A program made the translations under genes and the position numbers. Below are positions 27,453 to 41,199 of a stretch of DNA of 64,000 bases, piece by piece. Origin of the DNA: Lutraria lutraria (Eukaryota; Mollusca; Bivalvia; Venerida; Mactridae). The stretch's first letter is position 1. Each line of letters starts with the position of its first letter. The stretch lies in the NCBI GenBank assembly GCA_964023205.1, contig OZ026842.1, positions 7,602,408-7,666,407 on the forward strand. Direction: 5' to 3'. The notes beneath the pieces were generated by a model that saw nothing but the letters and a program-made list of their open reading frames with translations, was not told the origin of the DNA and ran no database searches.

Positions 27453-28960
27453 CTGTTATCGTTTTCAGCAATGGTGGTTGAAATATGGTTTATCTCACCT
27501 ATTCAAACAAGTACACTAAGACAAACTACTTATGTTTTCAAATGTAAGCAATTTCGCTCGAAAAAGAAGAAAGAAGAAGCGTGGCGTAGCGTGATCAATC
27601 ATGTTGTTTAGATTAGTTTAAGTGCTTTATAATAAACTTAATGTTAAACAGAGAAAGTACATAACAATTAAAATGTCTCAAATCTTTATTGGAACAAATA
27701 AACTAATTTTGAATCGTTTAAAGATAGACTAGTTTATAGTATGTCATCTGAAAACTACCCCAAACCCGATTAGTGCATATAATTACAATTGATTACAGTG
27801 TATTGTTTCTGAGATGATCTAGTTATAAGTACTATTCGTTATTTGAGTAGTTATAACTGGTACAGCCAATACCTGTTGATATAGGTATGAACTTTATAGG
27901 AGTATTTTTTCTATTAAAGACTGCGTACTTGATACATGCATAGGTAATACCCAGATAGAACATGCATTTATGTTTTTGCAATCTTTTCCAAGTAACGGTA
28001 AGACGCTCAATTGTTAATGCCTCGTTCCGGTATAATTTTAAGTAGGACACGAATCACATAGAACAGGAACCTCGTCCCAAAGATACAGGGTAATAAACTG
28101 AATAAAGTGTATGGTTTTTATAAACTGTTCTTAACAAATTAATATTCACACTTCATAGCATTATACTGCAATATCTTAGTAACACATTGCAATAAATCGC
28201 AATATAGTTTTTCTGGCAATTATATTTGAAATTACTACAATTTCACCACAAACGTAAGAAACTGGCAGACATCTCTTACCAGGGGTTAGGATTTTAAGAG
28301 TATCATTCCGAGGCACTACATATAACTTAACCGGGCGAGATACAATAACTGAAGTGGTTACAAAAAGAAAAGTCTAGCTTTAAACAAGAACACGTACAAT
28401 ATACGGTTGCAGTTTTTTGAGCTGATGTAAGACATATAGGTCCATATTATATTTTTGCATTTGATCCAAACCTAAGAATGGAAATATTTTCTTTGGGGCT
28501 TAATTCCACACCAACACTCATGGTTACGTGGCTGCCATTGCAGCTTTAATATGAAGAAAATCTAGGGAATAAACCTGAATAGACCTTTCCAAAAGCTAGC
28601 TGGACACACGTGAATATTGTCCATGCTCGCAGTGATAAGGATCTAATGAATCCAAGTAAGTAACCACTCAACTTCGGAGGTACCTAAATTCAAAGGATTA
28701 TAAATGTATATTAAATTCTACACGATTACACCTTCTACGTGATTATTAAAGCATGTTAAGCTAAACTATTGCAGTAAGTGGTGCTGAGTTGACTTCTCTT
28801 AATAATATACAAACATAAATCATACTTCCCTCAGACGTTAAGAACCATTCAAAACCCATTTAAGTTTTGCATATCTCACATGCTTCATTGTATAAACCTG
28901 TCATGCTGTAAGTATTTAGCAATTATGTAATGATTCATAACCAATACAATATAATTAACA
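27453..28960. other. No recognisable gene or element
   Basis: AT-rich sequence with one 72-codon minus-strand frame (27832-28050) that I do not recognise and take as chance. Confidence 0.4.
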
Positions 28961-28961
28961 C

Positions 28962-29140
28962 ATTTTATGACTTTTATTAATCAGATAAAATCATTAACAT
29001 ATTTTGTATGACCTGTATAAATCAAATAAAATGTAATGTATTCTTAATTTGAAAGAATCCAATCAGATAAAACCTTCTGATTTTGATTGACTTGTATTAA
29101 TCAGATACAATATACTGATTTTGAACAAATGATATTATTT
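28962..29140 (+). repeat. Degenerate 39-bp tandem repeat, about 4.5 units
   Basis: Units start 'attttatga', 'attttgtatgacc', 'attcttaattt', 'attttgattgactt' and 'attttgaac' at steps of 38-40 bases; the shared core is 'tattaatcagataaaat'. Units are well diverged, so the array is old. Confidence 0.7.
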
Positions 29141-29830
29141 CATTATTAATAACTTATCCATATTTTCTGAGCTCGATCATCAACAAAGTACTGGTACAGC
29201 ATGCGTATGTGCCATTACTAACACCATGAAAGTTCTTGCATAATTAATCTTAAATGTTAAATCTTGACATCTATTCTCGAGTTCTTGTTCAAAATCATCA
29301 ACAGTGCTTAACAGTTCCATTTTGTTTGCATCAACTAAATAGGTTCCTTAATACAATTATTGGGACCTTATTTGAGATTAGTCGCAAATATGTGTCAGAA
29401 TGCAATAGGTCACGTACTCCATTGGTACCAAAGAAATATTCAAAACAACAGCTTTCGTAACCACGGGCATTTTTCTGGATTGGACTTCCTTATCAATTAT
29501 TCAGATATCATTTCGTATAACTGTCAATTTAGGTCAGTTTACATAAAGATAACGAAATTAGAACTAGCCTAATACAGTCTCGTACAGCGTTTTAATGTAG
29601 TTAAACTACATTATAGATGATTACTGTGCGTGGTTTTGTTGTGAGAGCCTCGCTGATGTTGGAAATGTGATGCCGGTCCATGTTGGAAATTATCCATTTT
29701 TGCAATTGCCAAAAATATAAAGCAGTTTAAACTGATTAATTCTTGAAAGGAAGCCTATGCTTCAGCAAATGAACTGAAATGTGTTTTCGTTCAGATGAAA
29801 CGTTACCATTTATCAAAACCCCGAGTAAGG

Positions 29831-29888
29831 AACGGCTTATCAAATGTTTAACGGCCCATTTGACAGCTATGGTCATTTCAGGGCCGTC

Positions 29889-29920
<32 letters not shown>

Positions 29921-30185
29921 GGGGCGGTGAGGGAGAGAAGATACAAGCGAACTGGGCACTTATATCGATATTTTTATTTCGAATAGTTTTTTTCTCCTGC
30001 TTTCTAATCGTGATCTCAGTAAAGCAGCGATACACGCCTCGTCCTTGTTTTGTGATTTTCTTAATTCAAAGCTTGGTTAGGTAGCCTGGATGATGGGGAC
30101 ACTGAAATAGCGTCCCTGAAATGTCGGAAGCCGGAACCGGTATGCGAACCCACGACTTATATGTTAACTTGTTAAGAACTGATTA
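29831..30185 (-). mobile_element. S2-family tRNA-derived SINE with internal (GA)n(G)n
   Basis: Matches the element at 55180-55513 along its length: 'gacagctatggtcatttcag', then a GA tract at the same internal position, then 'gattttctta', then 'tgaaat.g.gtccctgaa', then a minus-strand tRNA-like head around 'aaccggtatgcgaacccacg'. The sense-strand 3' end reads GGGCCGTTAAACATT, the same terminal motif as other SINEs here. The GA/GGGG tract makes low-complexity open frames on both strands (29736-30084); these are not genes. Confidence 0.8.
29889..29924 (+). repeat. (GA)n followed by a 15-base G run
   Basis: Internal microsatellite of the S2 SINE. Eleven GA units pass straight into an uninterrupted G run. 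Confidence 0.97.
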
Positions 30186-30490
30186 CATTTTAGTAGTAAA
30201 CAACTGTATAATAAAACCGCAAAGATTCTACATAGTTGAACTTATTATGGTAAGAAATTATAACAAAATTTTAAGTGGTTTACCAGATTCAAAATCTTAG
30301 TTTTGCAGATCAAGTAGTTGATGAATTTGCCCGAGATAAATATCAAGATACAAACTAGAACTGAAGCACTTACAAATGTATTGTTAGTATACAATCTTTC
30401 AAACATTGCTTAAATGTGACGGTGAGGAAGATAATAAAAGTCTTAAAAAAGGATGGGTAACAAGTGCTTGTATTATAAGGCAAGAGTGTA

Positions 30491-30589
30491 TACCGCATAT
30501 TAAAGGGCTATACATATAGTTTAAAAGACATGGGTATTATACCGCATATTAAAGGGCTAAACATTTAGTTTAAAAGACATGGGTAATGT
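30491..30589 (+). repeat. 49-bp tandem duplication
   Basis: 'taccgcatattaaagggcta', 'catatagtttaaaagacatg' and 'ggta' occur twice in a row with a 49-base step and only three or four differences, so this is a recent local duplication. Confidence 0.92.
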
Positions 30590-32552
30590 AATAAAAACAT
30601 TCAAAGTGCACGGCATACAGCGTGGTTTGGTCAGAGCATTGTTTTTCCATTGTAGTAGTTTAAAACATATTCGATATAATGATATCTGATATGATTGTAT
30701 ACAACTTTTATAGCTTGTTTAAAACTACCCCGACTGTTCAACCACTCATAAATAGCTTTATTTATTGACAAAGCAATTATGTTTTCTATTTGTGTTTATA
30801 TGTTTTCTACAACTGACACAACCCGATCTATGTATGTTTAATATTTTATGTGCTATGTATTTCGGATCGGAGGTCTTTTTTAAATATTTCACTTTTTTAT
30901 TTGAATAAACTTGTAGACTTGTTCGAATTCATGATTCTCGTCATTCGTCTGATACGTTATGTACACATTGATCAAGAATAATGTCAAATGTGTCCTTTCC
31001 AGCTTCTAGCGGTTTTAATGCTACATTAAGTCTATACTGTATTTCCGAATCGTACACAAATTAACAGCGAGCAATACAGGTAACATTTATAAATTCGTTA
31101 AGTAACAATTCCATGAGACTTGGCTATTTCTTAGTCGGGAATAAATGTTACATTATTTGTACAGATGCATTAAAATCCCCTGGATGCTATAAACGCATGG
31201 CACGGGATACCTGATTATTTGACAACATTACGTCCATACTTAAAGGTTCACAAACTGTAAACTAATAGAATGATAAATCAGGCAAATATTTGTAAAGATG
31301 AGTCATGCCCTTTAATATACGAGATCGGGTCACATCATAACATAAAATGAACATCGATCGCACATTGTAAAACGCTTTCATATCAACAACATAATTTATA
31401 TTTCATTAGACAAACTAAAGTGCGTTCTTAAAAGTGCTTCAATGTGTAGTGAATACCTAAATACGCTAAAAAACTTACAGAAAATTATTTTAAGTTATTT
31501 AAAAATATTAGAAATCATACTTTCACATCAAGCAGCAAAAATATCTAATCGAATGCGTAAAATTGTTTTTGATTGCGATAACACGCTGTATCCCTTTATT
31601 AATTATCAGAAAGAACCATCTCTAAAGTTGTGTGCATTGTGTTGGTACAATATGACGCATGTTTGGCAAGTATTCGTTATCAAGTCACAAAATATACATC
31701 AAAACTGGGCGCGGTTTCACTTATTGCATCGTTAACGATTAACGATTTTGATCGACTATCAAAAATGAATGTGATGCATTAAATCATAGAAAATTGTTGA
31801 TTACATGAGACGATAATGACTTGTTGATCGCTTAAAAATCCACAACGGGTGTTGTTATTGAACCAGGACTGTCTTTTTATTTGGTGATGGATTTAAAAGC
31901 GGGTTTCGATATGTTGTGGCGGAAATATTTATCCAGGGACGAGTGCCTCAGAATTTCGATATTTGCTTTCGTTTTTATCTATGATATAGTACGTAATTGA
32001 CAGCGGGGTGCCGGCTACGGAACTTCTTTAAAAACAAATATCTAATGAACGAAGTATGTATTAATATCAGAAATATGAGACATGGTTCCCTGCAAAATAC
32101 ATTTATAGTTATTTGAAGGCTAATTATTGTAATATATTCCTTTATACAGTGTAAATATCACTATTAAAAATCATGTATATAACATGCAATATCGGTTCAT
32201 CTGAAGAACAAACAAATATTTTATTGGTTTCAAATCACGTGCAATGTAATTTATGGACAGTGTGTTTATTTAAGTACATGCATATGAATAGTGTTTAGTT
32301 TTTAAATCCATGAATGGGTGAAACTTAATATTACAAATCAGCCAGAAGCTAAAGGTTATCGGATGAGAAATTGCCGAACGACGCATCATCCGAATATACG
32401 TATATTACTGCACCCAAACGAGTGTACACAAATACGTATAGTTCAGTTCGTTGTCAATGTCATATGCTGTCAGAACAATAACGAGCCGTCATCTGTAAGT
32501 CCTCACATATGCTTCATTGTGAATACAAACTCATTGTGGTTAGGGCCTCCTA
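30590..32552. other. No recognisable gene or element
   Basis: AT-rich. The plus-strand frame 31442-31735 (97 codons) has lysine- and isoleucine-rich composition typical of random AT-rich sequence, and no known motif. Confidence 0.4.
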
Positions 32553-32554
32553 GT

Positions 32555-32826
32555 GGGAGCGGTGGTCCAGTGGTAGGACGCTTGCTTTGGGATCGTAAGG
32601 TCCCTGGTTCAAATCCCGCCCGGACCATCGGAATTTTTCTGAGCAAAAGATTTATCCCACGTTTGCTCCTCTCCACCCAGGTGTTTAAATGGGTACCTGT
32701 GAGGGAAATAAGTCAATGTTCCGTGGCTGCCTACGGCGCCGAATGTTAACGGACGACCTATAACCCAGTGAAAGTCGGTTGAATATGTATATAATTTCAG
32801 ACTATAAACCTATCCTTTACCTTTAA
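32555..32826 (+). mobile_element. tRNA(Pro)-like SINE with conserved central domain
   Basis: The head folds like a tRNA: box A in GGTGGTCCAGTGG at 32561, an anticodon-like arm with CTTTGGG (a TGG anticodon would be proline) and a perfect box B GGTTCAAATCC at 32606. The body contains 'cctctccacccaggtgttta' and 'aatgggtacctgtgaggg', a block I recall from conserved SINE domains shared across invertebrates (Nin-DC/Meta-SINE type; from memory, not searched). The 3' end finishes 'cctttacctttaa'. It is the best-preserved SINE in the window and probably among the youngest. The 143-codon frame across it (32318-32749) is a by-product of its higher GC. Confidence 0.88.
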
Positions 32827-35800
32827 TAACTTGTGAGGGAATTCATACCCTGGACAAAGGAACATCCTTGTCATTTGAAGTTTCGCAAATCTTGAGTAAA
32901 TATGAATAATTATGATGTCAACATGTTATCCATATAGATAGCAAATAATTCATGGGAAAAACATGATTATATAAAGAATCCAGCTTTCATCAAAGTACTA
33001 CTCTCACCACGTCACGCCAACCCTTAACTTAATCAATATGCAGAAATATACGTTCTCAAATGGTGAAAAAAAACGGTGGGTACAGCCATAAATCTACTTG
33101 GGGTTAAACTTTATTTGGTGGGCCCAGCTCCCACTTACCTCCGGGGAAACCAAACAAAAATGTTTACATTCAGAGACAAATACTTTATGTACATTGTACA
33201 TGGTTAAATAATTTTATCGTATCTCATTTTATGCCAGAAAGATGACACAGCATATATGATAAAACTTAATACGTCTACCATTATATATTTTAACGCTTCT
33301 GGACAAATATACGAACCGAAATATTTAGGTGAAAACTAATATGAAACTGTCATGTTCAATGTTGCTGGAAGACACATTTATTACATTTATTGTCTAATAT
33401 TGGGATAGTCTAGGACAAATTTCGTCTGGGCGAAATTTATTGTACTAATATATCTTATCAATTGTTTTCTGTACCATGCATTTAGTTCAGAAATATATTA
33501 TATAAACACTGTAATACTAGAGAATGCCGGGGGTAATGTATTTGTCTAGGATATAACGCCCTCTAGATTGAAATGCAAATATCTATGTCTCAATAAAATA
33601 CTAAAGGTAAATGTTTACTGAATCTTTAGCCAGAATTATTTGATGTATTATATTACATCAACATCGACACCATAAGATGACCCAAAGAGGAAACGTACAT
33701 AATTATATACATTTACTGTCACAGTACATGACATTCTCAGTGAATTGATAAAAAATATTGCCGACACACTTATACGATGTAACACAGCTGGTGCCACCGT
33801 TTTCCTATGAACTTTATCAAACAGTGTAAGATAGTGTTGGTGTGTACATTTGTCAAACGTAATCCGTCGTGTATGATGATGTCGCTGCACGGCATAGTTA
33901 ACAGATGTTATAACTATTAAGTCGTTAACTTCTTCGTGGACTGCTTTTTGATCGTTCATGAAGTTCGTGGCTTGGTAAGCAATTCATTGCTTTTAACCAT
34001 TCAATTGCTTTTATGTTTTATCTTTTTAAAAACACTTTCCATTAGGTAGTTGTGCTTAGTTATCTCCGTAAGTTTCCAGACGCATCATTTTCCATAAAAT
34101 GAACACCTAATATGCTGTCATTTTTTCTCTTCTTTTAAGATCACCGTACAGTTGTTTCAGGGTATTCATTTTAATAAAGCTATGGTACTTACATTCCCTA
34201 GGGGAGCTTTGTTTTGTAAAAGGCGATATAATTACACCCAGAACATAAATAACAGACAAGGAAACCTAATTAACATGTCATATAGAATGTTGTGTTCAAT
34301 GTTTTACTAGCTGACCCTTGGGAGACATTTTCCATTATTTTATCCAGATTCGTAAATGTTTTAAAAGCATGTACATTTAGAATTTTTAACGTTTGTTACA
34401 CATGTTGTACTGATGTACTTGTTTACAGGTTAAATTAAAATTGAATTTGTTGACTACATAAAAAGTCCTTTTGTAACATGTGTATTATCTTGTATACTAT
34501 GATGACATCATAATTGTTTTCAAGAACAATCTTACTTAAGTGATATACTCACCACTGAGTGTCTAGTTGTTTTTACATTCCAATTCCCATTACTCGCAAA
34601 ATGTATATCTTGATTGCATTTCATCTTTTAATCTTGCCACTCTCATTGTCTGAGTGTAAGGCTGTTTAGTATAACAGTGTTCATACTCATCTTCACTGAA
34701 TCAGTTTGTAAATGATATTATATGCTAATACCCGATTGGATTCGAACAACTCATTTTAGAATTGCATATTACGTTGTTTCAAACCCTAGATATATTTTCT
34801 GCGTGAGCTTGTCACGTTGACTAGAATATTCTTCTTGATAAAAGGAAAAAACCAAGACAGGCTTTACAATTACGTAAACCTAAAGCAAATTGGGTAAAGC
34901 AGTTGCCCTTTTTTCTAGAGTCAAAATTGGGATAAATTTCCCGAATACGACAAGACACTTAAGAGAATGGATACTGTGATTCTTTGTGTCAAGTATACTT
35001 CACTGAACACGAACTAGACGATGGTACAACTGTATAAACGCCTAGACAGTGTACTCGTAAGTGTTGACCGCGAGTAAGTCCAGTGTAATGATATTAGCTT
35101 CATTGGCTACTGCAACACTACGACTGTCATTATTCGTTACATCCTCTAGACATGTTTAGTACAGACCTCGTCAGTTCATGGGATACTCCATGTTCCACTA
35201 GAAACGAGATAACAGAAGTCGTACAAGAGTGTATATCGAAATTGAAAACTCACAATTGTATTACCAATATTTACTCAGATTATGTTACCGTTTGTATAAT
35301 GAAATGGAAGTGTGCAATAGTGGCAGAATATGCATACGTGATTTGTAAAACGTTGATTAGCCTGTCTCACTTGTTTTAGACTGTTTTTCAAGCAAGTGGG
35401 TTGCGTCACCAACAAGATTGGTCACACGAAGTTCAAATGAGCTTAGCTGTCCTTCCTGTACGATGTATGGTATATACATAGTCTCTGATGTTTTGTTTAT
35501 TGCAATAAAGTAGTTTAACATTATATCTGTAACAAGCAGCTGCGTTTAACAAACACACATGAACCCGGTTACATCTCTTGACTTAACCTCCTCAATCAAT
35601 ATACGCCCCCGTAGAATGTGATGCTAGTAGTATAGAAAACATACTTTAATTAGTAACTATTCATCAAAGTGTCTGCATGCACTAGCAACAGTCGATTAAA
35701 AGCCTTTTCGTACGCAAATTTTGTAACAGTCGACTAAATGCTACATCACCCATTTGACAATTTTCAAGCGATATCCGAGACCAATTATGTCTCTTCCCCT

Positions 35801-38800
35801 AGAATCAGCACACATTATGTCTAAAATTCTAGCTAAGACTGTGCTCCAGTTAGGTTCCCATTACGTATACAAGTAAACCATCGGTAAAAAGCATTGTATC
35901 GTCAATACGCGCCTAAAACTACAGGAACTTTATTTTAACAAGCTTAATGAATTTGATTAAACCAAGGAAGAAATTAAAGAGTTAATAATTAACGGTAATG
36001 TGCTGTTCCTATTATCTATAACGAGATTCTTGTGGTAGTTTAGGGGAGATGTAATTATTGAGTACATTTGTTAAATTTTGAGAATTCTATTGTTGGTGCA
36101 CATTTGCTATGATAGAGGTTTAATGTTACGCCTAATTTGTTCTCGGTTGGTTAATGACACTATTTATTCCCAATATGTGCCGAAATGTTTGCATGAACTT
36201 GATGTGATTGTTTCCGGTCGTAATCTTTACAGCAATTATTTTTATTTTCAGTCAGGACAAAATATATCTACCATGCATCAGAAATCTAGACCATGTTTAT
36301 GACAGACTGAATTATTACTTACTTAGTGAGGGGAAGCAATTCTTGATATAATATTACATACAGTATCTATTTAGTAAAGTTGTAATATTTATGATTATGC
36401 ACTAGTTGTTTTAGCTAATTAGTACATGTGTTCACCATACTGTTTTGTCGAACAACATTGTACAATTCTTAACATAAATGTTGCATGGATAAAACTGCAC
36501 CAAAAGGCACCACACTTAATTTGGCTAGATGTTTTTCTTGCATTTACATATACTCAATTGACCGGGACCATACTGTTCTGTGTATAGGTTAGAGTGCATA
36601 TATGGGTGTTATTCGTAATGAAGAAGTCTAAGAGGATCTAATTTGCACCCTAATAGTCTATAAAAATAAGTCTTCCACATGCGCTATGCGTTCTAAGTCA
36701 TTCTTCGAAACCATGTTAGAACGCCGGTTTTATATTATATGAATAATCCCTGTCACTGACAGTATAAGACAGAGGGGCCAGCGCTAAATGCATGTGTATG
36801 TGTCAAAAAAATAAAGCAACATCCATTTGAAGTGTGTTCATCCGTTTCTATTATAATATTGGGCCAATTAACTAGTATATGTATAAACATGTACATGTAT
36901 ATCCATGCTGTGTTGTCTAAAACATGCTTTCAAAGTCTGAATGTTGCCATGCATCTAGCAATCTTGGCGAGTTATTCAATGGTAAGTATCGTTGTGGCAC
37001 CACGCCCAAGTTTCCTTATTGTTATGGTGTAAAACAGACGTCAGCCAGCACTTGATCAAAAATAAACGATTGCTGTAGAAGTGATTTAGCCAAAGTGATC
37101 ATTGATAATACTGTCGCTAAATGAATAAAAATAGTAATGGTTTATTATTTATTAACGCATTGAACATTATGTCAATATAATGCTTGAAGTAATAACTGAT
37201 TTGTTTTGTGTTCATTGCCAAAATGTTTGTCATAAAGGCAACGGGGACAGATGGTATCCAAGTAAGAACAGATGGCGAAATTGCCATCACAATTATATTT
37301 ATGTGTTGTTTCGCTATTTAGCTTTTGTTTTGGGAATATTTTATTAGGAAAGAAATTCACCAAAATCAGATTAGAAAATGCCTTGTTGATGATCACATTC
37401 GCTCGCATACATAATTCGTAGATAGTGATCAGATGTTTCAGCTTGTCTTTCTACAGACTTGTAGCCTACTCTCTGACAACTACACTGCCATAGGAAAAAA
37501 CACCGATCCATAGAAACCGATATTTTGATTAAACGAACGGTGACCATTCAATGATGAATACTTACTTTTCTTGATAAAACGGCCGTTTCCATCGATGTTT
37601 GCGATCACACAATAATTACATATGGATACAATGTTGACAATAAGTAGATCATACTATTTTCTGAATGACTACTGAATAAATTATTAATTCAACATTTTAG
37701 GGTCTATACTAGTACAATGATGGAATGGGAGGTACACAAACTCGTTGAACAACATCATGACACTTGGCTCTTCCTTGATCTTGATGGGTTGAGCAGCAAT
37801 CGATACAATTGTTCACACATTAGTCCATAGGATTGCAATGCAGCGTTTACCTATAATAGGCTTGGTCCAACGAGTCTCTCTTTGGTATATGGATGTATTT
37901 GGTGTAAGACATTAAGCATACAATGCTGTCTGGTAGCACTTTTATCACACATGATCGGGGAAAATTAAACTTAAAATACATATATTTATTCTTGACTAGT
38001 AGACTCCATTGGTACACGAGACCTAACAAATATATCATGGGAATAAGTACAATTTGCATAGACATTGAAAACATAATAGAAAAATGTTTACATACCATCT
38101 GGCATGACAGTTCTTTGACTTGACTTACCTGAAATACACAAGAGTAAATACATTATAGAAGATAAGCAAACTGACAAATCTGATAAAAGTTCGTCTGTCA
38201 ACAAACCCGCCGAATGAAATATGGTCAACACAGCACAAATTGAAAAGGACCGCTTGCTATATTCCGTGTAGTAATTGCTTCACAATTGTATTAGATATAC
38301 ATGTATAGTTTACTTTGAAATGTAGGGCATTGTGCCTATTATGCCACATGGATATACGCAGTATAATCATATAGAACTTTAAATGGATCAACAGTCTGAT
38401 ATTAGGTTCACAGTCTGATGACCGTTCCAAGAATGTATACATATAAGATAGATATATACTAAGCCATTAAACATATCATATCACATGAATACACACAGAC
38501 AAGTCATATATCAACATCATTAACATGTATAATAACAATATAATGTCTAAGACTAATGGCGACATAATTCGACAAACACTTAAGGATATTGGAATTCTTC
38601 AAAAAGTTCAAATTATTTGTCTTTCAAATTTCAGTACACAGACGGCATTCAAATAAAAAATGAAATTCATCCTCTAGTGTGTAACATAATGTACATGTTC
38701 GAACATTACACGGAAGTTTTTAAAGTACTGGTCATTTAAGCATCAATATACCAGAGCACATAATTAAACAAAAATATGCATTGAAGCATATCTGTATAAT

Positions 38801-40100
38801 ATCATATATATCTATGCATACCCTATTCAATCATTGACTAAGTGATCGTTATCAACGTTTGAGTAGTATATTAAGATTTAAACGATATGTATTATTTTAA
38901 ATACAGGAGTACGCTTTAGCACTACACGATTGGAGGTTTCTTCGGGGCAAAGTTACGCAAAAGGTTGATGTGTCTTTGTTTGAAGTAAAAACTAAATTAA
39001 AGTGGATTAAATGTAAGCAATATTCTAGATATTTCATTTAATGTACTAAACATTGTGCTTTGTTTACCCAATGCTGTCCTGTAATGTAATTTCTGTAATG
39101 AATTTTTCAAATCATAAAATACTTGTTTTATTTCACCTCAATCATGTTGTCCAACTTCATGATTTAATAAGTTATTTATTTATGTTGCTTTCCTGTGTCA
39201 TTGACCTGCAACTTTGGCAGAAATCCATGAAATCATGACTTGTTTTTTTTTTATAATTTTATTGAATACGCCACGAATACTTAATGCATAGTCTACATGT
39301 CAGTGACGGCATTGCTTTAAAGACATCTGCAACCGTTTTTAGGGTTTTTTGCACACAGACATATAAGAAAAATTGAAAACTATTTCGTGATATTTTATAA
39401 AAACTATGCATGATCATAGCATATGGTAACATAACTAATGTAAGTGAACAAATATTAGGGGTTGACGAACTCGTTTTTGAGTCATCCTCCCTTGAATTTG
39501 AATTTAATGTCATTTCAGACCGTGGGAATCGTTCTATGACTTTACATCGTGGATGTTAATATGAACGATCTTTTTTGTCAGAAAGGGAATCTAAATAGAA
39601 AACTATTGATTTCATTCTAAAGAAATATCGACATCACAAGTGTTTTTATCTATACATAACATTCCATGATACAAACACTATCTTTACAGAGACTGCATTT
39701 AATCAGTCATACTCACGTAACAATGTGAATAACATGTTTTCATGCATGCCAAGAACAAGAGAGATTCCTGAATAAATATCTTATAAGTCCACAAATAATA
39801 AAAGTTTCCACAGCTTTAGTGGTGCCAATTTGGTAATATAATTATTTAAACAATTCCCGTGCTAAATTGTTTGATGTACAATCAGGCCATAAGTACAGTT
39901 CTATGTAAGAAATATTTTAGTACACTGCGCGTAATACGTTTGCATTTGGTTGTGTTTTGATTCCGAATGTTGTTTTTTTTATATAATAATTTATATATTA
40001 TACTATTATTGGACTATCCCTGCAGAAAGAATACTAAAAAAACCACTGATTCACGTTTGTTGTAACATTGAAAGTTACATGAAATAAATACATATCCGAA
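32827..40100. other. Long stretch without recognisable genes
   Basis: About 7 kb of AT-rich sequence. I find no frame over about 105 codons, no tRNA-like head and no tandem array. Small features: an 8-bp perfect stem 'aaatttcg...cgaaattt' near 33418-33439, and a GTGGG/CCCAC stem near 33118. The minus-strand frame 33648-33959 (103 codons) is unrecognised. Confidence 0.4.
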
Positions 40101-40118
40101 AAGTGAAAAACAATTATT

Positions 40119-40150
40119 AAAAAGGAAAAAAAAAAACAAAAAAAAAAACA
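40119..40150 (+). repeat. A-rich tract
   Basis: Nearly pure A run interrupted by single C, following the AT-rich 'ttatatataat' region at 39980-40010. It could be the tail of a lost retroelement, but no body is visible beside it. Confidence 0.8.
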
Positions 40151-40283
40151 TAATTATATATTAGAAGAAATATGTGAAATAAAAATTTCAATAAACTTGT
40201 TGACGGTCTGTATTACTTTTTAAATGTTTTACCACATGTTTGGAGAAAAGTTTGAATAGTTCAAAAGAAATAAAAAAAACACG

Positions 40284-40368
40284 GCGGGAGCACCTTGGTC
40301 ACGTGATTATGGCTTCTGATTGGTAATTAGGGTCAGTCGGAAACCTATCCGGAACTAGATTGCACTTG
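40284..40368 (+). promoter_or_regulatory. GC-richer patch with E-box and inverted CCAAT box
   Basis: Within very AT-rich surroundings this block holds CACGTGA (palindromic E-box, about 40310), then 'ctgattggt' (inverted CCAAT, about 40327), and a stem-prone 'tcggaaacctatccgga'. The spacing is promoter-like and lies directly upstream of the structured block at 40369-40496. No coding exon follows that I can support. Confidence 0.2.
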
Positions 40369-40496
40369 TAGAGTCGATTGTTGTCTTCCTCTTTCGATTT
40401 AGCTGGTTAGGTCTCAAAATGACCTAGACTGTTGGCGCGATTTCAGTGCACTTAGCACCTTATATGTGTATAAGGCAACGCCGGATACTAATCGAC
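40369..40496 (+). ncRNA. Candidate structured RNA (nested hairpins, then a T run)
   Basis: The ends pair: AGTCGATT near 40370 with AATCGACT near 40488. Inside are four further pairings: TAGGTC/GACCTA; TTGGCG/CGCCGG enclosing GTGC-actta-GCAC; and CTTATA-tgtg-TATAAG. The two inner hairpins sit side by side, giving a cloverleaf-like fold. A 'gtttttcag' T run follows at about 40500, which could end a Pol III transcript. I do not recognise the sequence as a known snRNA, tRNA, 5S or MRP RNA, and short stems of this kind also arise by chance. Confidence 0.22.
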
Positions 40497-41199
40497 TTAT
40501 GTTTTTCAGCCCATTGGATGATTAAAAAACTTACTTAACGGTGAATGTGTTGAAACTGTAAAATAATACAACTTGCATGTTAGACAATTATCCAATTATA
40601 CAATTAAAGAATGGTTACTTAGTTTTGTTTCTACGAAACGTTAAACATAAAGATAGACTAATTTAATACAAAATGCATTAACTAGAGGGCTGGCACTTAA
40701 TAAGTCGAACAATATTAATCCCAAGTGCTTTTAATCAAATTGCGAGCGAAAATGCATTGGGTAAATAACGTTGATAATGAACCCTATCAGTATGGTAACC
40801 CAATTAAAATAATTAAAAGCTTATTTGTAATTTCTTTCCACAACACATTCAGTGTAAATAGAAAATATTCCGACAAATTAACCATTAAAGAGCTCGAAGC
40901 GACAAATAAGATAATAAAACATACATTGGAATTACATCCCGTTTTAAGTGCAGCAAATGCTTACTAATTTGTTTAATTTTACTGCTTGTCTACCATACAC
41001 TTGCAAAATTAAGAAATAAACACATTCCCATACCAAAAAGCGCGCTATTAATTCACTAACATAAAAAGAAAGCACACTTTTTTAAATCACATAATTTGGA
41101 CTATGAAAACTGTCTTAAATTAAATAGCAAGATTTTCGAGAAATGTCGACGAAACGGACACTTGATCGTTGTACATCATCAATGATTCGCTCGTTCATA

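Noticed and set aside
29736..30084. Two overlapping frames with poly-Pro/Ser or Arg-Glu/Gly runs
   Set aside because: Products of the GA and G tract inside the S2 SINE on opposite strands.
32555..32630. Functional proline tRNA gene
   Set aside because: The acceptor ends do not pair properly and the sequence runs into a SINE body; it is a tRNA-derived head.
32318..32749. 143-codon open frame, the second longest in the window
   Set aside because: It overlaps the tRNA(Pro)-like SINE, whose higher GC removes stop codons; composition and the SINE boundaries explain it.
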